From NCBI RefSeq assembly GCF_000013605.1, contig NC_007908.1:3286001-3350000 (forward strand): a stretch of 64,000 nucleotides of DNA. Reading direction: 5' to 3'. The translations under genes and the position numbers were made by a program. The notes below the pieces were generated by a model that had not been told where the DNA came from, did not search any database, and worked only from the letters and a program-made list of their open reading frames with translations. Positions 39,419 to 51,190 of the stretch are shown here, piece after piece. The first letter of the stretch is position 1. Each line of letters starts with the position of its first letter. Source of the DNA: Rhodoferax ferrireducens T118 (lineage in GTDB: Bacteria > Pseudomonadota > Gammaproteobacteria > Burkholderiales > Burkholderiaceae_C).

Positions 39419-40008
39419 GGTTTTGTCCTTGGTAATGCGGGTGGCCCGCGGCGTGTCTTGGTGGTCAGCCAGCCCCAGGGCGCGTGTGGTGCTGCAAACA
39501 CTTCCATCACCAGCAGCGGTGCCGCGCCGCGCGTGAAGACCGAGCGCCGCGCGGGCAGCACGCGGCTGGCCAGCGCTGCGCCGGTAGCGCCCAGCCAGGC
39601 GTGTGCCACATGGCGATGCAGCGAACTGGCGACTTGCAGACTGGCAAATTGCAGCGGCGTGCGCGCGATGCCGTGTTGCCCGAACAGCACATCGGCCAGT
39701 GGCCGCGTGCCCAGGCCCCGGATGGAGCGCCACGGCCCTTGTGAGTGCGGGTGTGCGGTGACGCTGCGGGCAAACACCACGGCGACCTCGTCCACGCGCA
39801 ACAGCACCTCGCGCACATAGCCGACCTTGAGTCTGGACAGACCCAGGGCGCTGGCCTCATCGGGGTCTAGCGCTTGCAGACCCTGGCTGAGCACCTGCAC
39901 GCTAAAACGCTGGCCCGCAGCCGCCAGCCGCGCGCTGAGCGAGCCGGTCGCACCGACCCAGCGTTTGCGGTTGCCGCGCTGCACATTGCGCTTGCTCCAG
40001 ACCTTCAT
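39415..40008 (-). CDS. ubiC: Chorismate-pyruvate lyase (UbiC)
   Basis: 197 residues. It makes 4-hydroxybenzoate from chorismate, the first step of ubiquinone synthesis. UbiC pattern: WRSIRGLGTRPLADVLFGQ, IARTPLQFASL and a C-terminal ARRSVFTRGAAPLLVMEVF. The N-terminal ~40 residues are basic. Start ATG 40008 overlaps the preceding transporter stop; the longer upstream frame lies antisense-free inside that gene and was rejected. Recognition is from motifs only, but the chorismate-lyase C-terminus is distinctive. Confidence 0.82.
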   Translation of the reverse strand: MKVWSKRNVQRGNRKRWVGATGSLSARLAAAGQRFSVQVLSQGLQALDPDEASALGLSRLKVGYVREVLLRVDEVAVVFARSVTAHPHSQGPWRSIRGLGTRPLADVLFGQHGIARTPLQFASLQVASSLHRHVAHAWLGATGAALASRVLPARRSVFTRGAAPLLVMEVFAAPHAPWGWLTTKTRRGPPALPRTKP

Positions 40009-40916
40009 CGATGGGCCCGGATGCTGGCCAGAATGCCCAGCGTAAAAAGCACGGCGGCGAGCAATTGCAGCGCGCCGGGCCAGGCCTGGTCCCACAAAAA
40101 CGAGTAACACAGGGCAAACAAGGTCTCGCTGACAATCAGTTGGCCGCACAGACTGACACTCAGGCGCTGACTGGCGATGTTCCACAAAATACTGGCGGCC
40201 CACGCGGAGCCCACCCCGGTTACTATGCAAATAATAGCTGCTCGTACAGGCTGATCAAGGGCTAGCATCGCTTTGGACTCTGAACCTGCAAGCAGCCAGA
40301 GCAGCGCCGCGCCAACACCGGTGGCCATACCGAGCCAGTTGGTCCACTCAGTAGCGGAAACCTCCGGGTGGCGCTTGAGCCAGGCCGCGTTCAGGATGGC
40401 AAACGCCGTCCAGCACAGCATCGCCGCCGTCGCCAGTGCAACACCGCTCCAGAATTGGGTGCCGTCAGGCTCAATCGCCAAAGCGCCTGCTGAGTGCGCC
40501 GTGAACGTGGCGTTCATCATCAGCAGCAGACCGGTTGCCGTGAGCAGCAAGCCGGGCAACAGGGACGACCATTTCAGCCCCAAGGGTTTGCCCAGCAGCA
40601 TGACCCACAGCGGAATGGTGCCAATGATGAGCGTGGGCACCTCGGTACCGGCACGCCCAATCGCCAGTGCCAGCAGCAGGTAGTAGCCGGTAGCGCCGAG
40701 CACACTCATACCGAGGGCCGTGACGGCCTGGCGCGCCGTGGGCAGTTTGTGGTTGGCCCAGGTAAACGCCATCGACAACGCCGACATGAGGCCGTAGCTG
40801 ACAAAACGACCGGCGGTGAGGTCAACCGATGACAGCCCCGGCGTCATGCGCGGCACCACAAACACCAGCCCCCACAAGGCGCCCGCAGCGAGCCCGGCCA
40901 GAATTCCCTTCAGCAT
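40005..40916 (-). CDS. EamA/DMT-family transporter
   Basis: 303 residues, about ten transmembrane helices in two EamA halves (GALWGLVFVVPRMTPG; LCWTAFAILNAAWL; TGVGSAWAASILWNIASQRLS). Substrate unknown. The segment LALDQPVRAAIICIV is coded by repeat copy 8, forming the loop and start of a membrane helix. It is first in an operon with ubiC and the thioesterase, its stop overlapping the ubiC ATG. Confidence 0.85.
   Translation of the reverse strand: MLKGILAGLAAGALWGLVFVVPRMTPGLSSVDLTAGRFVSYGLMSALSMAFTWANHKLPTARQAVTALGMSVLGATGYYLLLALAIGRAGTEVPTLIIGTIPLWVMLLGKPLGLKWSSLLPGLLLTATGLLLMMNATFTAHSAGALAIEPDGTQFWSGVALATAAMLCWTAFAILNAAWLKRHPEVSATEWTNWLGMATGVGAALLWLLAGSESKAMLALDQPVRAAIICIVTGVGSAWAASILWNIASQRLSVSLCGQLIVSETLFALCYSFLWDQAWPGALQLLAAVLFTLGILASIRAHR
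40221..40268 (+). repeat. Copy 8 of the ~50 bp repeat, inside the DMT transporter gene
   Basis: CTATGCAAATAATAGC, about 20 nt, then AAGGGCTAGC. Read antisense in the frame CTA-GCC-CTT, the same as the ansA copy. The tail is weaker than in other copies. Confidence 0.7.
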
Positions 40917-40919
40917 TCA

Positions 40920-40985
40920 CAATTTCCCGCCGGGCCGCCCCAAGGGAAATTAGCCCCCTCGGGGGGCAGCGCCGCCCAAAGGGTG
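40920..40985 (-). terminator. Hairpin-rich intergenic repeat between SDR and transporter
   Basis: AATTTCCC/GGGAAATT (8 bp, 15-nt loop) is followed by GCCCCC-TC-GGGGGGC. Both hairpins lie between two minus-strand genes. Very similar sequences are common between genes of Comamonadaceae (recollection), probably as terminators or processing sites. There is no U-tract. Confidence 0.5.
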
Positions 40986-41006
40986 GCAGGCGTGGAGGCC
41001 ATATTC

Positions 41007-41789
41007 CTAGACGCCAAAACCATCGTCGGCCGAGATCACAGCGCCGTTGATGAAATGGCTTTGATCCGAACACAGCATGACCAGCACAGCGTCCAGGTCT
41101 TTGGCCTGCCCAACGCGTTTGCGTGGCAGCATCTGCACCAGTTTTTTACCCTGTTCGGTGTGCCAGTGCTGGTGGTTGATCTCGGTGTCGATGTAACCGG
41201 GGCAAATGGCGTTGACATTGATGCCAAACCGGCCCCATTCCAGCGCCATGGCGCGGGTCATTTGCACCACCGCTGCCTTGCTCATGCAATAGACCCCAAT
41301 TTGCGGCAACACGCGCAGGCCCGCCATCGAGGCAATGTTGACGATGCGCCCACCCGTGAAGGTGCCGGGTGCCGCGCCTTTGGACCGCGCCAGCATGCGC
41401 TTGCCAACCTCTTGCGCGACAAAAAAAGCGCCCTTGACGTTGGTGTCGAACACATAGTCATAGTCGTCCGGTGACACGTCCTGCAGGCGTTGCGTGGTGC
41501 TGACGCCCGAGTTGTTGACCAGGATGTCAATCGAGCCGACTTCGGTCTCGGCATGCGCCACGGCCGACTTGATGGAGTCGATGTCGGTCACATCGAGTTC
41601 AATCGCATGGGCGTCGCCGCCCTGACCTTCGATTTCGGCGCGCAAGTCCTTCAGTTTGTCCAGTCGGCGACTCGCCAGCACCACGGCGGCACCGGCGCTG
41701 GCCAGGGTTTTTGCAAATTGGGCGCCCAGGCCACTGGAGGCGCCGGTGATGAATGCCACCCGGCCTGAAAGATCAATGTTGTAAGCCAT
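41007..41789 (-). CDS. SDR-family oxidoreductase
   Basis: 260-residue classical short-chain dehydrogenase. The cofactor motif is ITGASSGLGAQ and NNSGVS holds the structural Asn. Catalytic Ser is in VNIASMAGL, with Tyr/Lys in YCMSK. It ends ISADDGFGV, typical of FabG-like enzymes in lipid or acyl-CoA pathways. It shares a divergent promoter region with the ETF:ubiquinone oxidoreductase gene and a palindromic operator, suggesting joint control. Confidence 0.9.
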   Translation of the reverse strand: MAYNIDLSGRVAFITGASSGLGAQFAKTLASAGAAVVLASRRLDKLKDLRAEIEGQGGDAHAIELDVTDIDSIKSAVAHAETEVGSIDILVNNSGVSTTQRLQDVSPDDYDYVFDTNVKGAFFVAQEVGKRMLARSKGAAPGTFTGGRIVNIASMAGLRVLPQIGVYCMSKAAVVQMTRAMALEWGRFGINVNAICPGYIDTEINHQHWHTEQGKKLVQMLPRKRVGQAKDLDAVLVMLCSDQSHFINGAVISADDGFGV

Positions 41790-41814
41790 TTAAAGTATCT
41801 CCATCAATAACAAA

Positions 41815-41828
41815 AGAACGATCGTTCT
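41815..41828. promoter_or_regulatory. Perfect 14-bp palindrome, TetR-type operator candidate
   Basis: AGAACGATCGTTCT lies 25 nt upstream of the SDR gene and about 100 nt before the ETF-QO gene. TetR-family regulators of acyl-CoA catabolism use AACGNNCGTT-like sites; the regulator is not in this window. Confidence 0.6.
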
Positions 41829-41925
41829 ATTTTGCAAAATCAACGCCTAAAATCACTTCTGCGTTCGACAATCACGGGTCGCGGTCCATTCCCGGACCAT
41901 GCCCCATTATCAGATGAGTTCAACC

Positions 41926-43617
41926 ATGACAAACCAGGAAATCTTGGCCCAGTTTGGCCCCCGCGAAGCGATGGAATACGACGTCGTTGTTGTTGGAGGC
42001 GGCGTTGCCGGCCTGTCCACCGCCATCCGCCTCAAGCAACTGGCCACTGAAAAAGGCCAGGAGCTGTCGGTGGTGGTGCTGGAAAAAGGCGCCGAGCCCG
42101 GCGCCCACATCCTCTCGGGCGCCATCATGGATCCCGTTGCCATGAATGAACTGTTCCCCGACTGGAAGGCCATGGGCGCGCCCCTGAACCAGCCGGTGAC
42201 CGATGACGCCATGATGTTCCTGAGTGAAACCTCGGGCTATCGCACGCCCAATTTTCTGCTGCCCAAATGCAGCCATAACCACGGCAACTACATCATCAGC
42301 CTGGGCGAGCTGACGCGCTGGCTGGCGACCCAGGCCGAAAACATGGGCGTGGAAATATTCCCCGGCTTTGCCGCCGCTGAAGTGCTTTACAGCGAGCAAG
42401 GCGCCGTCAGAGGGGTCGCCACCGGCAATATGGGTGTGAACAAGGAAGGCGAACCGGGCGAGAATTTCCAGATCGGCATGGAGCTGTTGGCCAAATACAC
42501 CATTTTTGCCGAAGGCTCACGCGGTCATCTGGGGCGCCAGCTGATTGCCAAGTACAAGCTTGACGAGGGCTGTGATCCGCAAAGTTATGGTTTGGGCATC
42601 AAGGAGGTTTGGGAGGTGGACCCCTCGCGCCACCAGCCTGGGTTTGCCATGCACACCGCAGGCTGGCCGCTGGACAACAGCACCTACGGCGGCTCCTTCA
42701 TGTACCACATGGGGGACAACAAGATCGCCTTGGGCTTCATCACCGGGCTGAACTACCAAAACCCATTCTTAAGCCCGTTCGAGGAGTTCCAGCGCTGGAA
42801 AACCCATCCCAATGTGCGCTGGTATTTTGAGAACGACAAGGGCGAAGTCACCGCCAAGCGGCTGGCCTATGGTGCGCGCACCATCACCGCCGGCGGTTTG
42901 CTGGCACTGCCCAAGACCGTGTTCCCGGGCGGCGCCCTGGTGGGTTGCGAAGCGGGCTTCCTGAACGTGAGCCGCATCAAGGGCAGCCACACGGCCATCA
43001 AGACCGGCATGCTGGCAGCCGAGGCGGCGTTTGAGGCCGTCACGGCCGGACGCCAGCATGACGAACTGAGCGCCTATCCCGAGGCGTTTGAGAACAGTTG
43101 GGTCTATACCGAGCTCAACAAATCGCGCAACTTCAAGGCCTGGTTCAAGTATGGCTTGCGCATCAGCACCCTGATGAATGGTTTCGAGCAGTTCGGACTG
43201 GGGGGCAACATGCCCTGGACCATTCACCGTGACAAGCCCGACCATGCCTACCTCAAGCCCGCCGCCGAGTGCCAGCCCATTGTTTACCCCAAGCCCGACG
43301 GCAAGCTCACCTTTGACCGCTTGAGCAGTGTCTTCATCGGCAACGTCAACCATGAAGAAAATCAGCCCGCGCACTTGACACTCAAAGACGCGTCGGTGCC
43401 GGTTGCCATCAACCTGGCCAAGTTTGCCGGCCCCGAGGCGCGCTACTGCCCGGCCGGGGTTTATGAGTTTGTCAAGAACGATGACGGCACCGACCGACTG
43501 CAGATCAACGCCTCCAACTGCGTGCACTGCAAGACCTGCGACATCAAGGACCCGACGCAGAACATCGTCTGGGTCACGCCCGAAGGGGGCGGTGGACCCA
43601 ACTACGCGGGGATGTAG
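41926..43617 (+). CDS. Electron transfer flavoprotein-ubiquinone oxidoreductase
   Basis: About 563 residues. It passes electrons from ETF (fatty-acid and amino-acid oxidation) to ubiquinone at the inner membrane. FAD motif VVVVGGGVAGLSTAIRLKQL, then LSGAIMDP, GGSFMYHM and FPGGALVGCEAGFLNV. The C-terminal [4Fe-4S] site is CVHCKTCDIKDPTQNI. Start choice: MTNQEIL at 41926 fits typical members; ATGs at 41914 and 41899 are in frame and none has a strong ribosome site. It is followed directly by the glycine riboswitch. Confidence 0.95.
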   Translation: MTNQEILAQFGPREAMEYDVVVVGGGVAGLSTAIRLKQLATEKGQELSVVVLEKGAEPGAHILSGAIMDPVAMNELFPDWKAMGAPLNQPVTDDAMMFLSETSGYRTPNFLLPKCSHNHGNYIISLGELTRWLATQAENMGVEIFPGFAAAEVLYSEQGAVRGVATGNMGVNKEGEPGENFQIGMELLAKYTIFAEGSRGHLGRQLIAKYKLDEGCDPQSYGLGIKEVWEVDPSRHQPGFAMHTAGWPLDNSTYGGSFMYHMGDNKIALGFITGLNYQNPFLSPFEEFQRWKTHPNVRWYFENDKGEVTAKRLAYGARTITAGGLLALPKTVFPGGALVGCEAGFLNVSRIKGSHTAIKTGMLAAEAAFEAVTAGRQHDELSAYPEAFENSWVYTELNKSRNFKAWFKYGLRISTLMNGFEQFGLGGNMPWTIHRDKPDHAYLKPAAECQPIVYPKPDGKLTFDRLSSVFIGNVNHEENQPAHLTLKDASVPVAINLAKFAGPEARYCPAGVYEFVKNDDGTDRLQINASNCVHCKTCDIKDPTQNIVWVTPEGGGGPNYAGM

Positions 43618-43628
43618 TTGTAGAATCC

Positions 43629-43893
43629 CGCGGGTCAGGAGAGAGCCGCCCCTTGAGGTGGCCGCCGAAGGCGCAGAGTTGCTGATCGCAGCAGTTTGAA
43701 CGCTCAGGCAAAAGGACTGACAAACGCTTCAGACGTCGCAAGATGTCGGAGCGATTCCCCACTGGAGAGAGGTCACCGCCGGCGCTTGGGTGCTGCGGCT
43801 GATCCACCGAAGGAGCAACCCGCAGTCTGTCAGCCAGCATGGCATGCACAGGCGCGGCGAATCTCTCAGGTAAAGCGGACAGCGGGGGCAGCC
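43629..43893 (+). promoter_or_regulatory. Tandem glycine riboswitch upstream of gcvT
   Basis: Two glycine aptamers in series. Aptamer I: GGAGAGAGCCGCC, GCCGAAGGCGCAG, CGCTCAGGCAAAAGGAC. Aptamer II: GGAGAGAGGTCACCGCC, CCACCGAAGGAGCAACC, AATCTCTCAGGTAAAGC GGACAG. These match the known gcvT riboswitch consensus in order and spacing, with a short linker. A TAGAAT (-10-like) at 43621-43626 would start transcription at the aptamer. Glycine binding should turn on the glycine cleavage genes. The expression platform lies in 43894-43960. Confidence 0.93.
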
Positions 43894-43960
43894 CATGGCT
43901 TGGACAGCAGTCGAGGCCATGGAATTTGACATGCCCCTTTTCCTTTATTGGAGTTCGCTG

Positions 43961-45106
43961 ATGACGACCGCGCTTGAGAGCCTTCTGAAAACCCCGCTCA
44001 ACGACCTGCATGTGTCTCTCGGCGCCCGCATGGTGCCCTTTGCCGGCTATTCCATGCCGGTGCAGTACCCGGCAGGCCTGATGTTTGAACACAAACATAC
44101 GCGCACCGCCGCAGGCCTGTTTGACGTGTCCCACATGGGCCAGTTGCGCCTGGTCGGGCCGGACGCTGGCGCCGCGTTGGAGAGCCTGATTCCGGTCGAT
44201 GTGATCGATTTGCCGGTCGGCAAGCAGCGCTACGGCCTGCTGCTCAACGACGAAGGCGGCATCATCGATGATCTGATGTTCGTCAACCGGGGCAGCGATA
44301 TTTTTGTCATCGTCAACGGCGCCTGCAAGGCCGGTGACATCGCGCACATTCAGGCCAAGATTGGCACGCGCTGCAAGGTCATCCCCATGCCGGAACGCGC
44401 CCTGCTGGCGCTGCAAGGCCCGCTGGCCGTAACCGCCCTGTCACGGCTGGCACCGGGTGTTGAAAAGCTGGTGTTCATGACCGGTGGCAACTTCACCATT
44501 CAGGCGGGCAATCAGCGCATTGACGTGTTCCTGACCCGCAGCGGCTACACCGGCGAAGATGGTTTTGAGATTTCGGTGCTCGATTCCCAGGCGCAGGCGC
44601 TGGCGCAGGCACTGCTGGCGCAACCCGAAGTCAAACCGATTGGCCTGGGCGCACGCAATTCGCTGCGGCTGGAAGCCGGACTGCCGCTCTATGGCAACGA
44701 CATCGACACAACGACCACACCGGTTGAAGCGAGTTTGCAGTGGGCCATGCAAAAGGTGCGCCGCGCGGGTGGCGCGCGCGCCGGTGGTTTTCCGGGTGCT
44801 GCAAAAATACTAGCACAACTCGAAGGAGGAACGGGGGCTGCAGCCCGAAAACGTGTTGGACTTTTGGCACTGGAGCGCATTCCCGTGCGCGAACACATCG
44901 AATTGCAGGATTTGAATGGTCAGCACATTGGCGAAGTGACCAGTGGTTTGCTTGGCCCCACCATCGACCAGCCCATCGCCATGGGCTATGTGCCAACCGC
45001 GTTGGCTGCCTTGGGCACACGCATCAACGCCATCGTGCGTGGTAAACCCGTGCCGATGGAAGTGGTGGCGATGCCGTTTGTGCCGACCAACTACTTCCGC
45101 GGTTAA
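43961..45106 (+). CDS. gcvT: Glycine cleavage system T protein (aminomethyltransferase)
   Basis: 381 residues. It transfers the aminomethyl carbon from lipoyl-GcvH to tetrahydrofolate, releasing ammonia. Motifs: PFAGYSMPVQYP, GLFDVSHMGQ, the folate-binding SGYTGEDGFE and GLGARNSLRLEAGLPLYG. The start is ATG 43961 behind GGAG; the longer upstream frame extends into the riboswitch. Repeat copy 9 is read in sense at 44797-44846 (AAKILAQLEGGTGAAAR). First gene of gcvT-gcvH-gcvP. Confidence 0.95.
   Translation: MTTALESLLKTPLNDLHVSLGARMVPFAGYSMPVQYPAGLMFEHKHTRTAAGLFDVSHMGQLRLVGPDAGAALESLIPVDVIDLPVGKQRYGLLLNDEGGIIDDLMFVNRGSDIFVIVNGACKAGDIAHIQAKIGTRCKVIPMPERALLALQGPLAVTALSRLAPGVEKLVFMTGGNFTIQAGNQRIDVFLTRSGYTGEDGFEISVLDSQAQALAQALLAQPEVKPIGLGARNSLRLEAGLPLYGNDIDTTTTPVEASLQWAMQKVRRAGGARAGGFPGAAKILAQLEGGTGAAARKRVGLLALERIPVREHIELQDLNGQHIGEVTSGLLGPTIDQPIAMGYVPTALAALGTRINAIVRGKPVPMEVVAMPFVPTNYFRG
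44797..44846 (+). repeat. Copy 9 of the ~50 bp repeat, inside gcvT
   Basis: GCTGCAAAAATACTAGCAC, about 17 nt, then CGGGGGCTGCAGCC. gcvT reads it in sense in the frame GCT-GCA...ACG-GGG-GCT, like gcvP and uvrD. It is more diverged than other copies. Confidence 0.65.
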
Positions 45107-45145
45107 TTTTCTTGTTTCTTCATCTTATTTTTCTTCGAGAACCCT

Positions 45146-45520
45146 ATGAGCATCAAATACACCCCCGATCACGAATGGATCAACATTGACGGCAACATCG
45201 GCACCGTCGGCATCACGGCCCATGCGCAGGACGCTTTGGGCGACGTGGTGTTTGTCGATCTGCCCGAAGTGGGCAAGACCTACGCACAAAAAGATGCCGC
45301 CGCCGTCGTCGAGTCCGTCAAGGCCGCCGCTGACGTGTACATGCCCGCCAATGGCGAAGTCGTGGAAGTCAACGAAGCCCTGCGCGCCGACCCGTCGCTG
45401 GCCAATAGCGATCCGCTGGGCGCGGGCTGGTTCTTCAAGGTCAAACTGGCCAACCCGGCTGATCTGGACGCACTGATGGACGAGACCAGCTACACCAGCT
45501 ACGCGGCTGACGCGCACTGA
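45146..45520 (+). CDS. gcvH: Glycine cleavage system H protein
   Basis: 124 residues. It carries the lipoyl arm between GcvP, GcvT and Lpd. The lipoylation site is the Lys in VVESVKAAADVY. The flanking YTPDHEWINIDG and GDVVFVDLPEVGK match GcvH. It starts 39 nt after gcvT. Confidence 0.97.
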   Translation: MSIKYTPDHEWINIDGNIGTVGITAHAQDALGDVVFVDLPEVGKTYAQKDAAAVVESVKAAADVYMPANGEVVEVNEALRADPSLANSDPLGAGWFFKVKLANPADLDALMDETSYTSYAADAH

Positions 45521-45533
45521 TCGCCACGCCACA

Positions 45534-45609
45534 CCGTTCGGGCTGAGCCTGTCGAAGCCCTTGCCCATTTCCAGTTTCGCTGGCCCTTCGACAGGCTCGG
45601 GGCGAACGG
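45534..45609. repeat. CTTCGACAGGCTC-type inverted repeat between gcvH and gcvP
   Basis: CCGTTCGGGCTGAGCCTGTC at the left and its near-exact complement (CCCTTCGACAGGCTCGGGGC-GAACGG) at the right form a long hairpin with a ~20-nt loop. Such sequences are widespread intergenic repeats in proteobacterial genomes. It ends at the first possible gcvP ATG (45610), so it may affect gcvP translation. Confidence 0.85.
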
Positions 45610-48513
<2,904 letters not shown>

Positions 48514-48567
48514 GCGCAGGGGCGGGCTATTTCCTGGGGATCCAAGCTGCCGCTCGGCAACAACAAA

Positions 48568-48597
48568 GTCCCATGGAGACGCCCTGCCCCATGGGAC
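48568..48597. terminator. Hairpin between convergent gcvP and 3HB-oligomer hydrolase genes
   Basis: GTCCCATGG and CCATGGGAC (9 bp perfect, 12-nt loop). Located between two convergent genes, so it may end both transcripts. No U-tract. Confidence 0.4.
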
Positions 48598-48616
48598 GGA
48601 TGCACACAATGACGTA

Positions 48617-50731
48617 TCAGTCGGCCACGGTCACCACGTTGTTGGCGAAGGTGATCTGATCCGCCACATCGGCCACGGCCTTGATCGGCGGCACATTGGC
48701 GGCGGTGATCGGGTTGGCAGCCGTGCCCGCCAAACCGCGCGGCACGGTGCGAACCACCTGGCTGGTCGGCAGTGCGGCGCCGGTTTTCAGGTTGGCGTAC
48801 ATCATGTCCATCGCCTGGATGAAGTACCGATGCAAGGGCACCAGACGATTGGCATAACCGGGGAATCCCAGGAAGGCATCAAAATGCTGGGCATTGGTCA
48901 CTTCAATGTAGGACAGTCTGCTATTGGCGCCTTCCACGATCTTGTTCATGCCGAAATAGGGCCGCCCGGTGAAGGCCACCGGCAGCAGCGTGTCGCTGCG
49001 GCCTTGCACGATCAGCGCTGGTTTGCCGTGCAGATTGGCGCTACGCAACACTTCGCTCATCCCCTGCTGGACCCGCACGGCGTTGGCACTGGTGCCAGTG
49101 ACCAGCCCGCGCAGGCACAGTGCGCCGGCGATGTTGTAGTCCTGCACCCCCCCCACTGACAACGAGGCAGCATCCAGCAAAGGCCCGCCCACACTGTTGT
49201 TGTTGACGATGTTGATGCCAGCGGTTGGCGGCACGCCGTTAGAGGTGCCAAACGAAGTGGCCAGCACAGCAGCGGAAGCGGGAACCGGCGCCAGCGGGGT
49301 CGCCGATGTTGCCGCACCAGTGGCCGCGTAACTGAAGCCGCACAGGTTGTCGGCGACGCCGAACCGACCATAGGTGTTGGCGTAAGTCAACGCGACCGGC
49401 AAGGTGGCGAACGAGTAGTGCGAGGCCTGCAGGTCGCTGCTCTCGGGCTGCCAGCCTGCCGCGACCAACGCGGCCATGGCACTGGCGGCCTGCTCGGCCG
49501 TTGTGGTGCCGGTGATCAGGCCGTTGGCCTTGAGGGCGCTGCAGCGGTTGCCCGCAATCGCCGCGTTGACCGTGTTGAACACATTGGTGCTGGGCGACAC
49601 CAGCGCGGCGCACGGCTGCAGCAAATTGGCCAGCGTGAAATAGTCGAGCAACTGCTTGCCGGTGCCGACCAGGGTGGTGGTGCCGCGCACGATGCTCAGG
49701 CGGGCATCGGGGGCCAGCTGGACCTCGGGCTCGGCCACCGCCACGCCGCTGATCAGGCCTTGCGTGTCCTGCTCCGCCGCAGCCAGTGCCGCGCCAGCGC
49801 CATTGGACACGCTGGAGGCGATCACGATGGTGTTGGCCGGTGTCAGCTTTTTAAGATGCGCCACGCCATCGGAGGCCAGATCGCCGTATTTTTGATTCAG
49901 GACAAAGTACGCAAACTCAACCGATTGCAGGGTCCATTTGCCCCAGTCCTTTTCGGGGTTTTGTTGCGAATGCGCATGCTTGATGGCGAAACGATTCGGC
50001 GTTGCCAAGTTGAACGCCGCGCGTTCGATGGAAGTCAGCAAGGCGGTAAAGATCGATGCCTTTCCAGCCGCAGTTGCACTTGCGCGGCCGCCGTTTTGTA
50101 CATTGACCGTATCGTTCTGGAGGTCGTGAATACCGGTGCCGGTGCCCTTGTCGGTATAGGCCACGGCGCAGCCGTTTTTCAAGCCCCACTCGCCTGACGA
50201 ACCAATGGCGCCGTAAACGCCGCGCGATCCGCTGGAGGTCGCGGTAACAATGCAGGGGCTGGCCGGGTTGAACGTGGCGGGCACCTGCACCATCATGGTG
50301 ATGTTTTGGCGCCCCGTGCCGTCATCGGAGTAGGCAATATATTCGGTGCCTGCAATCATGCCTTCACTGGCGCCCACGACGCCTTTGGCATCGACATTGG
50401 GGCCATACAGGGTGCCATAGCCGCCGCCCGCGGTAATGTCGAGGATGGCGCGGTAGTTGTTGAAAATGGCAAGTTTGCGCAGTTCGGCGGACGTCGGGCT
50501 CAAAGGGTCCACCACGGCTGGGGCCGCCCCACCCAAACCAGTTTTGCCAAGGCCGGCTGTGAGCAGGTCGTCGCTGATGCCGTCGTAGCTGGCGCTAGCG
50601 ACTTCGCCCAGATAGGCCGGCTTGACATTTTTATTTTCGGCAACGGCATCGCTCCCACCGCAGGCGCTGAGTGTCAGTACGGCGGCGGTCAGTGCCGTTA
50701 ACTTCAAGTTGTTTCTGTTTGTCGTAGTCAT
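48617..50731 (-). CDS. D-(-)-3-hydroxybutyrate oligomer hydrolase (lipoprotein)
   Basis: 704 residues. Signal peptide with lipobox (LTALTAAVLTLSACGGS) points to an outer-membrane-tethered or secreted enzyme. The body matches 3HB-oligomer hydrolases: LRKLAIFNNYRAILDITAGG, YIAYSDDGTGRQNITMMVQVP, a likely Ser nucleophile in ASSVSNGAGAA, and the C-terminal HFDAFLGFPGYANRLVPLHRY. It cleaves oligomers from PHB breakdown into monomers. ATG 50731 behind AAGGACGAG. Suggests PHB use. Confidence 0.88.
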   Translation of the reverse strand: MTTTNRNNLKLTALTAAVLTLSACGGSDAVAENKNVKPAYLGEVASASYDGISDDLLTAGLGKTGLGGAAPAVVDPLSPTSAELRKLAIFNNYRAILDITAGGGYGTLYGPNVDAKGVVGASEGMIAGTEYIAYSDDGTGRQNITMMVQVPATFNPASPCIVTATSSGSRGVYGAIGSSGEWGLKNGCAVAYTDKGTGTGIHDLQNDTVNVQNGGRASATAAGKASIFTALLTSIERAAFNLATPNRFAIKHAHSQQNPEKDWGKWTLQSVEFAYFVLNQKYGDLASDGVAHLKKLTPANTIVIASSVSNGAGAALAAAEQDTQGLISGVAVAEPEVQLAPDARLSIVRGTTTLVGTGKQLLDYFTLANLLQPCAALVSPSTNVFNTVNAAIAGNRCSALKANGLITGTTTAEQAASAMAALVAAGWQPESSDLQASHYSFATLPVALTYANTYGRFGVADNLCGFSYAATGAATSATPLAPVPASAAVLATSFGTSNGVPPTAGINIVNNNSVGGPLLDAASLSVGGVQDYNIAGALCLRGLVTGTSANAVRVQQGMSEVLRSANLHGKPALIVQGRSDTLLPVAFTGRPYFGMNKIVEGANSRLSYIEVTNAQHFDAFLGFPGYANRLVPLHRYFIQAMDMMYANLKTGAALPTSQVVRTVPRGLAGTAANPITAANVPPIKAVADVADQITFANNVVTVAD

Positions 50732-51190
50732 GTCTCGTCCTTTTAGTGTTGGTCTATAGGTTCTTCCACGAGTCATCGCACATCGGTTGCTGGCAATCTT
50801 GTCCTCTCAGCAAGCTTGTCACTCAAACGTGCGAACCGTCAGCGGCCCAAAGCGCGTCGGTTTGGGCCGATAAGGCCAAGCGGATGATGATGGGTAACAC
50901 CCAGCGCTTCAATACCGTACAACTACTTACCGGGGAAACCGAGCTTGACAGCGACCCCATAAGTTGACTCAAGCGGTGGGGCACGGTCTGTGCTGCAAGC
51001 AAAATTTCTGCAAATCACAAGTTTGCCAACGAACCTTCAATCACAAGCATTGCCGGCGATTGGACTGGGCGTGCTCGGGATGGGATGGCGTTCGTCAGCC
51101 AAGCGTGTCTGTGCCCGCTCGATTTCTACCCGGGTGCCCAGTCGGCGGCCGGGGTCATCGCTCGGTCGACTTTGGCAGATGTCTCTGGCG
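50732..51190. other. 459-nt intergenic region, nothing identified
   Basis: Lies between the start of the 3HB-oligomer hydrolase gene and the stop of the chemoreceptor gene, both on the minus strand. Short open frames on both strands lack ribosome sites or family resemblance. No tRNA, riboswitch or repeat copy recognised. The promoter of the hydrolase must be in its left part. Confidence 0.5.
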
